A stretch of DNA of 64,000 nucleotides from Chaetomium olivaceum (GCA_039881045.1 JAYWVB010000007.1:1-64000); one strand, 5' to 3'. Positions 22,369 through 34,333 are shown, counted from the first letter of the stretch. Program-made: numbers and translations. Notes: generated from the sequence alone by a model not told the origin.

Positions 22369-24225
22369 TTACTCCTCCTTTGTGACTAAAAACATGAGAA
22401 GCGGAAGCGCCGTGTTTGAATCCCTTTTCTCGCCCAATGGTACAGCAGAACGAAGCACGCCGCTTGACGTTTGTTCGTTTCGAATATCCATCGGCCATTG
22501 ACCGCAGTAGATCCATTCTAGTCCCGGGAGCAAAGCTGCATACTTTTCCGCTTCCTGGATCATGCGCCCGCGGTGGCCGCGTTCCCAAATATCGCGGATG
22601 GATTCCCCGTCCGTCCATTCGGGTACGTCATTAATATCCCCCAGTGGCAGAATGGGGTATTGGTAGTACGCTTCTACGTCAGCATACGGTAGGCCACCAG
22701 GGAGGAAGTATGTATCTCGCGACAGGGCCAATCTCCTTAGCTTTCTCAACCCTCCAAGACTCGACCGCAGCATGTCGTGGTCAATCAACCACTGGTGACG
22801 CCACCCAATGGGGATCCCAGCGCTGATATACAACTGCTCCAACGACTCGATCTTTCCAATGGCAGCCAGCGACTCTGCGGAAATGGTTACAATGTTTGGC
22901 TGCGTTGGGTCATTCATCCTGGGGCCGCCGTCCCACGCCAACATCAAGGAAGTCAGATTCGACCACCTGCCATCGGAAAGGCAGGGAAGAAGACACGAGT
23001 CCATGAATTCCGCCGCACCAAAACTGACCGCCAGCTTTTGAAGGTGCGGGTGGCGTGAGATGAAATCGATAATAGCTTGTGGCTCCCCCAAACCCTCGCT
23101 ACCTAGATACGGCACCTCCAACCCCTCAAGATGGGGGAGAACTTGGCAGGCGGATAAAGCCTCCCTGAAGATGGGGGTTTGGAGTCCGAACCTAGGCAAG
23201 ACAAGGCGTCTTAGCGGCGCTGAGAAAAGTGAAGACCAAGCCATCTCATCGCAGGTGGCCCCGATGTGATGTAGGGAGATATGTCGGAGACGGGGGAACA
23301 ATATACGTTCTTGGCCGAAGGATACCGATATATTCTCATACAAGCCGAAGTTGCTAAAACTCAACTCGAGGTACTTGAGAGTCATCCTGCAGCTCCGCAG
23401 AAGGGTCGTCATGAAGGGCAATAACGAGGTATCCCTGGCCCGACGTCGGTGAACGGCGCCATTGCAGAGACTGGCATCAAAGGAGATAGATTCCAGCGGA
23501 AGTGCTGCCGGAACTATAAGATCGTCCAGGGAGGTTGGTTCCCCTATGTCGAACCTAGAAACTTTGAGATGTCGTATGGGCAGATGTATAATCGTCCGAA
23601 AGAACGGGGTGGCGTCCAGACACGTGCCACCATGCCATGAAAGCGACTCGAGATTTGGCATTGCTGCTCTCAAGGCGGCCAAGACAGCGTCGCGGAACGT
23701 CGCAATGTACTCTTTGACGCCACCGGCTGTCTGAAACTGGTCGCGCTGCTCGTCGGAGGAAGTTGCGATTGTACCTGACGATTTATGAAAATCGAAATCA
23801 GGCTCTGTCTCGGAGCGCCGGCGGAGGTGAACTCTGGCTTTGCGAATACAAGGTCCGACAAACGGCGGGTGGCAAGCATGACTTGTGACGTCGATACGAT
23901 TGGGCCGGTCGGCGCTCTCCTGCAAGAGGCGTACAAGAAGTCCATTTGACTTTTCGTTGCAATCAAAGCGGACCTTAGCGAATTGGTGGGAACGAGCCAG
24001 CTGTCTGCAATCGCTGTTCACCAAAGCCAGGGCAGCGAGAGTGGCCTGGTCATCTGCGATCAAATCGACTATGCCGCCCAGTATCTCGAGCGGTAGGCCC
24101 AAAAGGGGACTATCAGATGTATCTCGGTCGGCTTCCACGGCCTTAGGAAGTAGAGCCAGTGTTGCCTTATTATCATCTTTCTCAAACCCATCTTTCTCGT
24201 CGGCAGTTAACGAAAGAACCGCCAT
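22369..24225 (-). CDS. F-box / leucine-rich-repeat protein
   Basis: Single exon, 618 residues. Residues about 40-90 (LLGLPLEILGGIVDLIADDQ, then LAALALVNSDCRQLARSHQF) form an F-box-like motif with the usual LPxEIL and LxxLxLVNxxC pattern. The rest holds irregular leucine-rich stretches (NLESLSWHGG, PIRHLKVSRFDIG, LKYLELSFSNFGLYENI, LRHISLHHIGATCDEM, KLAVSFGAAEF). By family analogy it would link substrates to an SCF ubiquitin ligase, but the F-box is divergent and no substrate can be named. The ATG at 24225 begins just before a charged leader and no introns are needed. Confidence 0.8.
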   Translation of the reverse strand: MAVLSLTADEKDGFEKDDNKATLALLPKAVEADRDTSDSPLLGLPLEILGGIVDLIADDQATLAALALVNSDCRQLARSHQFAKVRFDCNEKSNGLLVRLLQESADRPNRIDVTSHACHPPFVGPCIRKARVHLRRRSETEPDFDFHKSSGTIATSSDEQRDQFQTAGGVKEYIATFRDAVLAALRAAMPNLESLSWHGGTCLDATPFFRTIIHLPIRHLKVSRFDIGEPTSLDDLIVPAALPLESISFDASLCNGAVHRRRARDTSLLPFMTTLLRSCRMTLKYLELSFSNFGLYENISVSFGQERILFPRLRHISLHHIGATCDEMAWSSLFSAPLRRLVLPRFGLQTPIFREALSACQVLPHLEGLEVPYLGSEGLGEPQAIIDFISRHPHLQKLAVSFGAAEFMDSCLLPCLSDGRWSNLTSLMLAWDGGPRMNDPTQPNIVTISAESLAAIGKIESLEQLYISAGIPIGWRHQWLIDHDMLRSSLGGLRKLRRLALSRDTYFLPGGLPYADVEAYYQYPILPLGDINDVPEWTDGESIRDIWERGHRGRMIQEAEKYAALLPGLEWIYCGQWPMDIRNEQTSSGVLRSAVPLGEKRDSNTALPLLMFLVTKEE

Positions 24226-25105
24226 AACTCATAACTTCGAATGAGGAGCGGAAGGCTTGACAAAACGATGACTAACAAGATGAGTATAGCGAGAGGAGGA
24301 CGCTTCCAAGGCTGGTATTGTCGCGAAACGAAACGAAAGGAAACACACGACAAAGTCAGACTGCCAGGTGGATAGATGAAGCAGCAAAGAAAAAATAGAC
24401 TCGGTGAGGGGGAAGGCACCATGGAACCGACCACCTCATCCGCCAATCCGACCCTCTTGAAAGGACTTGGAAGGACTCAACGCGCACCCAATCAGGATCC
24501 ATTCGTTGCTCCACACAACCAACACAACATAGACCTGAACTTGTTGCACTTCTTCCCATCACGTGGCCGGACATATATCACTTGCAAAGCGGAAGCAAGT
24601 GTTGGACAAGGTTCACAAGGAACACAGCCTCACAGGTACTGTCTAAAAAAAGCGGTTGAGCCGTTATTTCCCGATGCTTTGAAGTGAGCGTTGTGGAGTG
24701 GAGTCGATGATCATTACGGACGGTTTGACCTAGAAGTAATCTACAAAATGACGTGGCATTATTGTTTTTCTACCATTCTTGCTTTAGTAAACCTGGACAC
24801 CGTTGGACAACTGATATTGTGGTCTCAGAACGTTGATATGCTCGTATTACTAGTCGGTGTGGGACTCTTTGCGTACCTGATTAATGTACATGCCGAGGTA
24901 CATCGACGCACCCAAGTTCGCAGGAAAAGTGCCTGTGACGATTCCAAATTCAACCCGTCCACCATGACGACTCCAGTAAATAGGGCCCGTATCTCCCACA
25001 GTTCCTACTCCCTCCCAATCAATTCTCGCCACAGTTCGTGACCGTTTAAATATTGACCTTGATAAATGTGCCGTGCCAGAACAAGAACGGCTTCCAGTCC
25101 ACCGC
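24226..25105. other. Intergenic region
   Basis: This holds the promoter of the F-box gene and the 3' flank of the Cys-motif paralogue. An open frame at 24691-25041 lacks an ATG at its start and any conserved feature. Confidence 0.35.
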
Positions 25106-26171
25106 TCAATATCCAAGTTCCCTCCTCAAGCAAGCGACAAGTGTCACTTCTGGCGCCGAAACACAAAACCTCTGCACCTCAACCCTCTTTTTCTTCAGAT
25201 TGCACCGGCGGGAACTGCAGCTGGCGGGCGTGCGATGGGGCAGAAATTCCTACACGGGACAAACACAACCGATACATTAGCGCAAACTGTCCGGACCACC
25301 ACAAACCGTTGGCAGGTAGGCGCCGGGGGGGGGGGAGGGTGGTTGCTGGGAAGGAATTAAACTCACCGCAGAAATGCGCGAGGGCATCATCTCATAGACG
25401 TCGCGGAGAAGCACCAGCAGCTCGTCCTCCTCAGGTAGCCAGTCGCAGCCGATGGTCCCGTGCAAGCGGGGTGTGATTACGATCAACAGCCGTGTGATTC
25501 TGCTTGCGTCTTCGGGAGCGAACTGGTACCTGGTAAGGTCGAGCTGTGGAACTGGGGGCAGGGGCCCCGGCAGGAGTCGGCCGCCGCCTGGATGCGCAAA
25601 GAAGTATTGCAAGGGGTCGAAGCCGACCGGCGTGGGCGGAGCCGTGACTTGAGCGGCAGCCAGAGCCGGGGCCAAGGGTGCGGCCGGGGGCAGGGGGGTG
25701 GGGACTCTGGGCCTGGCAGGTTCTGGCTCCGAGTCCACCATCATCATATCCAGGGCGGAGCTGGAGCTGTCGTCGCCGTCGCGCTCAACATTTAGCTGGT
25801 GGTTCCCGATACTTTCTTGGCCCTTGCCATTTCCTGCAAGCGACAAGGTATCAGCAAAAGGGGACAACTCGATTGGTGTGGCACAATCTGAAGCAATTAA
25901 GCCCCCGCCACGAAGGGAAATTGGACGACTCACCTGACTTTTTGTATTGAGATGCCAGGATATCTCGTATTGTCTGATCCTGACTCTCTTGTTGCTGCTG
26001 GCTATATTCACAGCCCTCGGTGGCACAATACCAGTCTCTGAGGTCCGATATACGCAACACCCGACGGACTGTTTCCTTCTTGTCGCATTGTTGGTGTCTG
26101 CAGGACACGGTGGTGAAGTCATCAGTGAGAGCTTTGCACCATGGGCAAATTTCTTCGATGGTAACACACAT
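25106..26171 (-). CDS. Cys-motif protein, paralogue A of an unrecognised family
   Basis: Model: complement(join(25106..25249,25367..25833,25934..26171)), 282 residues; introns of 100 nt (phase 1) and 117 nt (phase 0). Exon 1 is a Cys-rich module: MCVTIEEICPWCKAL, then CRHQQCDKKE, then DWYCATEGCEYSQQQQESQD. It reads as two CxxC-like pairs plus YC-x4-C and a Ser-Gln run. Exon 2 begins acidic and Ser-rich, passes through a Pro/Ala-rich linker and ends in a helical segment (RYQFAPEDASRITRLLIVIT to LLVLLRDVYEMMPSRIS). Exon 3 is a short basic tail. Gene B (28104-29397) has the same three-exon plan and intron phases. I do not recognise the family. Exon 1 may bind zinc, which is inference from the Cys pattern. 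Confidence 0.65.
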
Positions 26172-26789
26172 CCTGATGGCTACTGTATCGATATCGAATG
26201 ATATACTGGACGGTAGAATGAATGGGATGTGGAATGAATGAGATTGATTGTAAAAAGTATGAGAATTGAAGTATGAAAATAGAAGTATGAGAAGAGGTAG
26301 TTGGGGAATGAATGAGAATCAGTTAACACAAGTTGAGCAGAGTTTTAAAGGGCAAGATAAGAGACAGGAAAGGTATAAACCAGCATTGTGGTGGGCTCAA
26401 GTCAAAACACCGTGTGGATCCATGATTGTTGTTATGGTACAAGTCCTTTATCGACATATCGTTCTTCGTCTGGTCTTCCCTACCCTCGTGATCCCTTTGC
26501 CATGTAGCCAGGCAACAGCTGGCCACACACATGATCAAATCACAAATTGGAACAATCGCCTTCAAAGGGTAAGTTGGGTCACCCACCTTTCCAACCTCCA
26601 AAAACTTGAGTTGGAGACTTTCATCATCGGAGTTGCTCACAACATTCACAACCTCCGACTCTAACATGTTCACACCGGCAAATTAAACCACGTGGAAGAA
26701 AGACCCCTATTATTTATTATGCCGGCTCTTGCCCTCTTCCTTGACCGTTATCGCTGGTTTATCGTCCCACCCCTTCTTCCTCACCCAAT

Positions 26790-27050
26790 CAACCGACGCC
26801 GTCCGCCTGATCGGGCTTGGATTGCTGCCCCCAGCTGGTTGATCCGCTGGTTTCATCGTCGAAGGCTGGCGCGTTGCCGGCAGGAGCGGCAGCAGCAGGA
26901 GCCTCTTCGGCACCCATGTATTCATCGTCGAGGTCCACATGGACACCTAGGTCCATGTCCATGGCGACGTCTGTGGCGGCCCAGACAGGTCTTGGTGCAA
27001 AGGGGGCAGACAAAGATCTTGATCCAATTCCTTTGGGCGGCCGTGACTAG
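26790..27050 (-). pseudogene. Possible relic or short member of the Cys-motif family
   Basis: On the minus strand about 27050-27000 reads KIFVCPLCTKTCLGRH. This matches the start of gene B exon 1 (TIFVCPFCGIPCGQ) in spacing and residues. The same strand continues, in another frame, into an acidic Ala-rich segment (DLDDEYMGAEEAPAAAAPAG) ending at 26789, similar in composition to exon 2 of genes A and B. No splice pair was found that joins them convincingly. Confidence 0.3.
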
Positions 27051-27439
27051 GCAAGGTGTTGAGGAGATGGTCTGGGGTAAAAGATAGGACGTATTGGCAA
27101 TCTAACCAGGCTGTGTGTCGGTCTTGCCAGCGTTTCGGGGCTGAAACATGAAAAGCCTACACGGTGGGATGCGCCTGAATTAATGTGATGCAACGGAAGA
27201 GGAGCAGGTACCTCCCCCTCCATCACTGAACCTTAGGACAGCGGCAACGAAAGCGTTGAACCGTGGTTGCTTCGGTCTCAGCCAGGTTACTACGCTACGG
27301 AACTAAGATATAGTCCAAGTTTATTCTATTCATTACTCGAAATCAGTTTCGTTGCGTCATTAAGCAAGCCACGTCAGGGGTACTTGGCACCACTGACATC
27401 AATACTTCATTTCCCCGTTTGCTGTAAGGAGATAGGAAT

Positions 27440-27560
27440 GTTGCATGTTGACTCAGCCCTAGCCACCCAAGGACCGTCTCAAGCTCATCCTCTGATTTGT
27501 TTTCGTATTGTATAAAGATTCTGCGGGTGGTCATGAACAGTTGGGCCGGGCAGGAACAGG
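27440..27560 (-). pseudogene. Possible degenerate exon-1 fragment of the Cys-motif family
   Basis: The minus strand here encodes SEDELETVLGWLGLSQ, similar to the end of gene B exon 1 (GEDVDTVLGRLGTIG), preceded by RRIFIQYENK, which aligns with RAILEAQRT. The Cys motifs expected upstream are missing. It may be a decayed third copy, but the match is short. Confidence 0.28.
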
Positions 27561-28103
27561 GCCCCGCGTCACTGTTATTACATTGGATGTCAGATTGAAG
27601 TACACGAAACGCGTTTTGCCCCCTGCTCCGCGAATCGCGACATTTCATGGGCTATTTTTTGTGGTAGTTGTTTTGTGCCCTGCTCCCACGTCAGCTGCTC
27701 ATTAAACAAGACCTATGCCACACCCCTCAGCTTGATCTTGATATCTCTCTGCATTAGGTAATGATGGATTCTGACCTGAGTTCCCTCAAGTTTCAACTTC
27801 TTCCTGCTCCACCATTGACCGCCCTTCAGTCAACCAGTTGTGACTAATCTCAGTAACCAAGGCATGCCCTTCAATCCCTCCACTCTCGACCAGGAGTCCA
27901 TTTTCCCAACCTTACATGGCATGACAAGGACATTTGACTTTTTGTATGATAGAGCAGTAGAAGGTTGATATTTTCCGGATTATTCTAGTTGTCGTACAGT
28001 TCTTCATCTTACAGGTCCTTCGTTCCTAAGTTACCCTCCATCGGACAGCCCGAATCGATTTGGCACAAGCGACCCTCCGACTCCCGGCGCTGGTGTCTTC
28101 CAG

Positions 28104-29397
28104 TCAGGACGAAGAGCTTCCCTGCGTATTCCCAGAAGGAGGCCAAACATCCTCCCATGCCATCTCTGCGTCGTCTGATTCAGACGCCGCCCTTGGACTT
28201 GCTGCCTCCTGTGCAGCCCTTTCTGCCTCTGTCGCAGCCTTTTCTGCTTCCTCCGCAGCCCTTTTTGCTTCTACCTCCTCGGCTTTTGCATCCAAACGCC
28301 TCCTCAGCCTCACCCAGTGGCTCTGGATCGCATCACAAGTATGGCGCGGGATGAATTCCTACAAAAGAAAAAAGAAAAGGAAACCCGCTGTCAGCGCCCC
28401 ATCCCACCTCAACACCCAACCCCAATCAGATACAAAAAAGGGAGAAGAATACTCACAGCAATAACACGCCACTCTATCCCGCTCCGCGCCAGCATCTCCA
28501 GCAGGCGATCCTCGCCGAACTGCCAGTTCTTGCTCGTGTTGTCGCCGACGATGCCCGAGATGACGCCGACGAGCTCGTCTATGCGCGCCCACGTCTGGTC
28601 GTCGAAGCGGTGCCTGTACTGCACCAAGGTGGCCCGCGCCCGCTGCACGCGCTCGTAGGCGGGCTGGTGGTTGGGGTACTGGGCGGCGAAGGGGGGCGGT
28701 GCCAGCCCCGGCAAGGGGGTGCGCACGAGGAGCGGGGTGGGGGCCCGGGCGCGCTGGTTGGGATCGACGAGGCGACGCCGCACTCGGGGCTGACGGGGCG
28801 CGCGGCCGGCGTTGTTGCGGGGAGCGCGAGCGCGAGAGCGAGCGGCAGCGGGGGCGGCAGCGGGAGCGGGAGCAGCAGCGGGAGCGGGAGCGGGAGTGGG
28901 GGCGGGAGGGGGAGTCGGGGCGGCGGCGGCGGGGGTCGCGCGGCCGGCTTCGGGCTCGGGGGAGTCGGTCATCTCGCTGCCGGGGTCGGGCCCGGCCAGA
29001 CTCATCTCCCTGCTAAACGACGATTCGAGATCGTCGCCGGAAATGGGCTCTTCTTCTGCTGATGGGGTGTTTTTAGCGAGTGTTGTACATGTGATGGTGG
29101 TGGAGTGTGGTATGACTTACCGATGGTGCCGAGTCGACCCAAGACAGTGTCGACGTCTTCGCCCGTCCTCTGAGCTTCGAGGATGGCGCGGTCTTGGAGG
29201 GCGGCGCTCTCCTGGCTCTCCTGGCTGTAGTGGCAGTTCTCCCCGCGGCAAAACCAGTTTACAAAGTGAGCTGCCTTCATGCAGCGCTCCTGCTCAACGA
29301 TCCCTGGACATTTACCGCGGTCATGCTCGGAGGAGCGTTCCTTCTGGCCGCAGGGGATACCACAAAAAGGGCAGACGAAGATGGTAATGAGGCACAT
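28104..29397 (-). CDS. Cys-motif protein, paralogue B of an unrecognised family
   Basis: Model: complement(join(28104..28358,28457..29055,29121..29397)), 376 residues; introns of 65 nt (phase 1) and 98 nt (phase 0). Exon 1 has MCLITIFVCPFCGIPCGQ, then KCPGIVEQERC and NWFCRGENCHYSQESQES, then RAILEAQRTGEDVDTVLGRLG. Exon 2 starts acidic (EEEPISGDDLESS) and has a long Ala/Pro low-complexity linker followed by an Arg-rich stretch. It ends in a helical segment (YRHRFDDQTWARIDELVGVI to WQFGEDRLLEMLARSG). Exon 3 is an Ala/Glu-rich probable coiled coil (RRRLDAKAEEVEAKRAAEEA) ending acidic. ATG at 29397 is chosen because MC-x-I lines up with the start of gene A. Function unknown. Confidence 0.7.
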
Positions 29398-31103
29398 CTT
29401 GTCGTTGTTGTTGGGAAGGAGATTGTACAAAGGGGAACTGGCTGGTAAAGTATGAGTGAGAATCGGAAAGGTAGGAGTTGCGATGGTTGGGAAGGTCTTT
29501 GAAGTTGTGGAAGGTCAGGTTGGGTTTGGGGGTTTGGCGGGGAGAATGAAGGCTGGAGAAGAAAGGTTTATCGAGTTGTGCGCTTTATTTTTTGGGGTTA
29601 GGCAAGTGAAGAATGTGCGCAAGCTGTTCATCTTTGAGACGGAAACTGGTAACCGATCAACAGCTCTGTTAACTGGTCTCCTCGCCGCCACAAAGTTAAG
29701 GCTCAGCCATCGTGCTATCTCTCCAACCGCACTGTGGTGACTATTCTGGAGCATGGCCTTGATTGGAATGACAACGAAACTAACAGTAGGCATTATTGTT
29801 GCTTGACTAAAGATAGATGGTGAGATGGGAGGGGACCTTCTATGAGCCGGATTAACATAGTGCCAGCAACATTTGACAAGCCAACTTTGCATATGTCCAT
29901 CTGGGAGTTCAGTGTTTTTCACAGCAGTAGAGTGATAACTCTTTGTTGGACAAACATAAGATATTCACGACGTTAGAGACGTTACAATCTCAAGGTTTGT
30001 TTGTCAGAACTGACCCAGGTGGTTGACGGTCTGGAGTCGACGAGCCCTGTCGGGAAATAAGATACCGGGTCGTTGAAGAGCCCAAACGGGATGACCTAGT
30101 AATTGAGTGCTTCGTATTATACCATGCTTGAAACTTTCAGCTTCTAGTTTTGCTCGTTTATTCAAATTGGTGGTTGTTGTGTAATTCCCCGCTGGGGAAG
30201 GAGATGAAGGAAGATCTGGTTCCAGTTTCAGACCATGGTAGCCATTATAAGGTAATCACGAGATTTAAGGTGTATACACTACGCCGCCAAGCTTATGACT
30301 GCTAGTACTTTGTCTCAGTATGGCGGAATTTGGCCGGAATTTCCCTTAAATTATTCCCAAACTTGGGCAAGGTAACCTCGCCTTCGAGATTTGCCCCGAT
30401 GCGGAGGGTAATGATCAATTCTGTCAGTCCCTCAACCATATTGTTCGTTAAATGCCCTCCAATCATGACTAAACATTCCCGAATCAGAGCGAGGAGTTTT
30501 TATGATAAATAATTGGCTTCGGCCGATGCATGAAGGCCGAGTGCCTGCGTCGATCCGGGGAAGGGGGGTTCCAGGAGTCAAGCATTGGCATTGTGAGACA
30601 AATAGACGCCCGAGCTCCGAAGTGCTATGTCACCACATGGTTCAGCACTTTGGCCTTGCTTGTCTCACATATTGTCGGTTTTGGAAATCGTACTTGATGA
30701 GTTAACCCCAATAAGCTTTGTTCCCCGGATCTGAGCAGGGAACCATGCCCTTAATTACTTTTCTTCGCCCATACACACCCCGCATACGGCCCTTTGCATG
30801 GTACCATTGGCCATAGCACCTGGTTCCTGCAGCGGGATCGCTCTCAATCGTCTCGTCCGCTTTTGAAATGTCGGCACTCGAATCGGGACGAGCATGGGAC
30901 GTCAATCTGGGGAACCCATGGCCCCGGCCCCCGGCTGGTATATACTCTCGGCGCCATGCCATTCTTCCGCCCCTGGTGTCCACACTCGGCCCTGCCACTA
31001 TGCCCATCGCGAATGATACTGCCACCAAAACGAGCTACTGTTGTCGTCTTGTAGCAAGAGAGGTTACAGTTTGCTGTTCTGGCGGCGTTGCCCCCATCCT
31101 CTC
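29398..31103. other. Intergenic region
   Basis: About 1.7 kb contains divergent promoters of gene B and the SAT4-type gene. Short frames only; no RNA gene recognised. Confidence 0.4.
30939..30945 (+). promoter_or_regulatory. Possible TATA box of the SAT4-type gene
   Basis: TATATAC lies about 160 nt before the first ATG in an otherwise C/G-rich stretch. The same motif sits at the same distance before the second SAT4-type gene (36202). Confidence 0.35.
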
Positions 31104-32989
31104 ATGACGAGCGCCGATGTCCCGACGGCCGGGATTTCCACGCCAACCCTATCACCCACAGCCCTCCCGTCTCCGTCCTGCCAACATGGAACACGCTTCC
31201 GCAACACCACAATGGAAATGGCGACCCACATCGGCAATAATGGCGCGAACACGGTTCCCAGCCTACCCCCCTCAACCGACTTTGGACCGCAGATCAATCT
31301 TGCCATTTGGTTCTTGACGGCGGTGTCCTCTGCCTTCCTGGCGCTCCGCGTGTATTGCAAGTTTTTGAGGCACCGGGGCCTGTGGTGGGACGATTATCTC
31401 CTGGTCGGATCGTGGGTGAGTGCTCCCGTCTTCGCGTGTTCTCCTATCTCTAGAAATCTGATGCCTTGATGTCCAGGTCGCTCTAGTCGCAAATTGCGCC
31501 TTCATTTCGGCTTGCGTCAACCTTGGCTTCGGCCGCCCCTTCACACAATTCAACTTCGACAACCTCGATATATTCCTCCTGTATTCCAACCTGTCCGGCT
31601 CCTTTTCCATTCTTGCCGCGCTATGGAGCAAGACCTCGTTCGCCGTTACCGTGCTGCGCATCTCATCGGGGTGGACCAAGGCCTTTGTCTGGTTTATCAT
31701 TATCACGGTGAATGCGTGCTTGGGGGTGGCTCTTGTTATCACCTGGGCGCAGTGCACGCCTGTAGAGAAGGTGTGGCGTCCTTTGCTGGATGGAGAATGT
31801 TGGCCGAAGGAGGTCCAGATTCGGTATAATATCTTTACTGCTAGTGAGTGGATTCGGTGTTTGGGAAGGGTTCGAGCCCGTGGTGTCACTGACAGGGAGT
31901 AGTATATTCCGGCGCGATGGATGTTGTTTTGGCGGTAATGCCGTGGAAGATTATTTGGAGCTTGACGATGAACCGAAAGGAGAAGGTGGGCGTGATGGTG
32001 GCTATGAGCATGGGTGTTTTGTAAGTTCCATTGTATTCGTCCTTGTCCTCCTTTTTACTTCCCCTCTCCCCTCTCCACCTTGTAGAACCTCATCCCTCAA
32101 TCATCCCAATCTCCATCTGCCCTCATCCGAGCCACCTCCCGCCCCCCCCTCCAGCGCTACCCCCAACCACCAACCCAACGAACTAATGGAAGCCCCCTGG
32201 CAACAGCGCAGGCATAACCTCCCTCGCCAAGACCACTCAACTCCCCACCATCTCCAACGCGACCTTCACAGAATCAACAACACAACTCATCCTGCTGGGC
32301 GTGGCCGAGCCCGCCATCACCATCGTAGCAGCATCGATTCCGATCCTGCGGGCGCTGGTCCGCGACGCACGCCCTGCTGGGCCGCCGGGGAGTGTGCGGT
32401 TCTATCACTCGTTCCACTCATTTCGGGAGTTAGGATCTCTGAATAATAACAATGGCGGCGAGGACGGTGGAGGTGGTGGTGGGATGGTTTCTGTTGTGGA
32501 TAGTGGGAGTTCCGGGAGCTGGAGTGCGGGTGGACTGTATGCGGGCGGGGGGAGGAGTAGCACGGTGGTGAGCAGCGCGGGGCGGTATACAGGTGGCCGG
32601 GGGAAATGGGAGTGTCAGCTCGTCGGCGTCGGAATGGAGTCGGGAGGTGCAGGTTCATTCTCGTTCTTATGGTCGTGGTCACTACCGGGGAAAGTCATCG
32701 CAGGGCGGGGTCTCGGTGGGCGGGTTGAGTCGGTTGAGTCGGCTCAGTGGATTGAGCGGGTTGAGTCTGATGGTCGGCGTGAGTGAGCGCGGTGGTGCTG
32801 TTACCAAACATGAGAGGTCAGTATCTGGGGACTCGGATGGGCGGGGCGAGCTCATTCAGTGTGGATTTACCCCCAACACCACCGCCGGGCAGGATAGTGG
32901 CGACTGAGGAGGTGGTCGTGCAGTATGAAGATCGAGTGTATCAATGGCAAGAAATGAGCGAGTGGCCGAGCGTCGGGCGAGCGATATAA
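31104..32989 (+). CDS. SAT4-type rhodopsin-fold integral membrane protein 1 (one frame break)
   Basis: Fungal seven-helix membrane protein of the rhodopsin-like (SAT4/PTH11-related) domain family; ligand unknown. Model: 31104..31415, 31477..31843, 31900..32020, 32207..32778, 32822..32989. The introns are 61, 56, 186 and 43 nt, each with GTGAGT or GTAAGT donors. Family landmarks are FLALRVYCKFLRHRGLWWDDYLLVGSW, split by intron 1, then CAFISACVNLGFGRP. These are followed by TWAQCTPVEKVWRPLLDGECWP, GAMDVVLAVMPWKIIW, AGITSLAKTTQLPT and EPAITIVAASIPILRALV. The cytoplasmic tail is Gly/Ser-rich with an LSRLSRLSGLSGLSL repeat. At about 32570-32600 the frame moves by one base without an intron; corrected length is about 512 residues. 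ATG 31212 (MEMATHIG) is an alternative start. Confidence 0.8.
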
Positions 32990-33341
32990 CGATCTCGTTG
33001 GCTCTGCTGATGGGGCTAAGAACTGAGTGGGATGAACGGTCGATTATGGATTGGGGGCGTCATATGTGGGAAATGGACGGTTGGAGTTCTGGGAATGCAT
33101 TGTGAATCATCAGATACGAGTCCGGATTGAAGTCGCGACAGCACACCAAAACTCAAGGCAAAGCACAAAACCTAGAAACTCTCCTTCTATTATGCCTGGC
33201 CTGCGCCGCGCCGCGTAGAATAAAACAATTGCTGCCACCCTCATGTCTCGTCTCGTCGTAAGCTCTATGTACGTTTACACATTACTCGTTTTCCATTATC
33301 ATCATTCCCATTCCCATTTATCGTTTCTCGTTGCCACTCCA

Positions 33342-34333
33342 TCAGTCATCGTCGCACGTGAACGTCTGGCCCGGAGGATCCCCGTACAGCCTTTCGTCAG
33401 AAAAGAAATTCTCGGGATACGAGACCTTGACGCACTTGCCACCCCCCGTCTGTCCAACGTGGGCGCAATGGACCTGTGATGGGTTAGATCCGATCCAGTC
33501 TGACAAAATGGCCAAGTGAAGGGGACACTCACGTCAGGGCGCACCTGGGTGAGCACCAGATGGATGCTCCGGCACACGATGTTATCGCCCCATGCCTCGT
33601 CGTACGAGCCGTACTTCTTCTTCGACAGCGTGGCCACACACTCCTCGATACTGTGCCACTGAGTGTTGGGTCCACGGCACCGCATCTGACTAGCAGCGCA
33701 GATCTGCTCGATGCTGGCGGCGCGGAAGTACGGGTCGGTGACGTCGGCGCCGATGGTGGCCTCAAACCAGCTGTTGAGGTTTGCGATCCAAGCGTCGTAC
33801 TTCACCACAGCACCATGCTTGTCAAACCGCCAAAAGGCTATTTGCTTGAGCGGTGGCAGCGTTTTGCCGTGATCGGGGCCGCCCGGGTCCACAACGCTGC
33901 AATAGAGGTACACCACCGAGGAAGCGACGCCGCGGCACTGGGAGCTGAACTCGGTGATTTTGTAGCTTGTGATGGCTGCCTTGGCCGCATTGGCCTGGGG
34001 AACCGGGGCCAGGGCGAAAAAATATTCGATGGAATCCTCAAATCCGGTAAAGTTGCCGACGGGGTCGACCCGCCCTACCACATCCTTGCTAAAGAGGCCA
34101 TCTGGGACGCCCGCACCGCCGTGTTGGAGGATGGGCAGCTGGTTGGGGTAGACGGTGAGGTTGTAGATGCTCGAGACGGTCTTGAAGTTGCGCTTCGCAT
34201 AATCATCCTGGGGCCGCTGGCTCTTGAAGTGCGGGAGCCACTTTGGCGGAGTTGGCCAGGCGTGCGCTTGCGGGAGGTGGGTCTGGAGCAGTGCCCATGC
34301 GAGTGCGAAGATGGTGATGTTTAATCGGAACAT
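33342..34333 (-). CDS. Secreted NTF2/SnoaL-like fungal protein
   Basis: Model: complement(join(33342..33473,33533..34333)), 310 residues, with a 59-nt phase-0 intron (GTGAGT...CACAG). The N-terminus MFRLNITIFALAWALLQTHL...AHA is a signal peptide. The core has YNLTVYPNQLPILQHGG, GLFSKDVVGRVDPVGNFTG, IEYFFALAPVPQ and QIAFWRFDKHGAVVKYDAWI, which suggests a cone-shaped NTF2-like fold. A Cys-rich second half follows (SIEQICAASQMRCRG, IEECVATL, NIVCRSIHLVL, HCAHVGQTGGGKC, ending TFTCDDD). Similar secreted proteins are common in ascomycetes. I know no experimentally supported function and no active-site motif stands out. Confidence 0.7.

Larger units (their letters stand above)
26172..28103. other. 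Spacer between the paralogues, with possible family relics
   Basis: About 1.9 kb lies between genes A and B, AT-rich in parts. Two minus-strand fragments resemble pieces of exon 1 (listed separately). Nothing else is recognised. Confidence 0.4.

Noticed and set aside
24691..25041. 116-codon frame with hydrophobic stretch
   Set aside because: Starts at TTG; the first ATG lies inside and no splice extension or motif was found.
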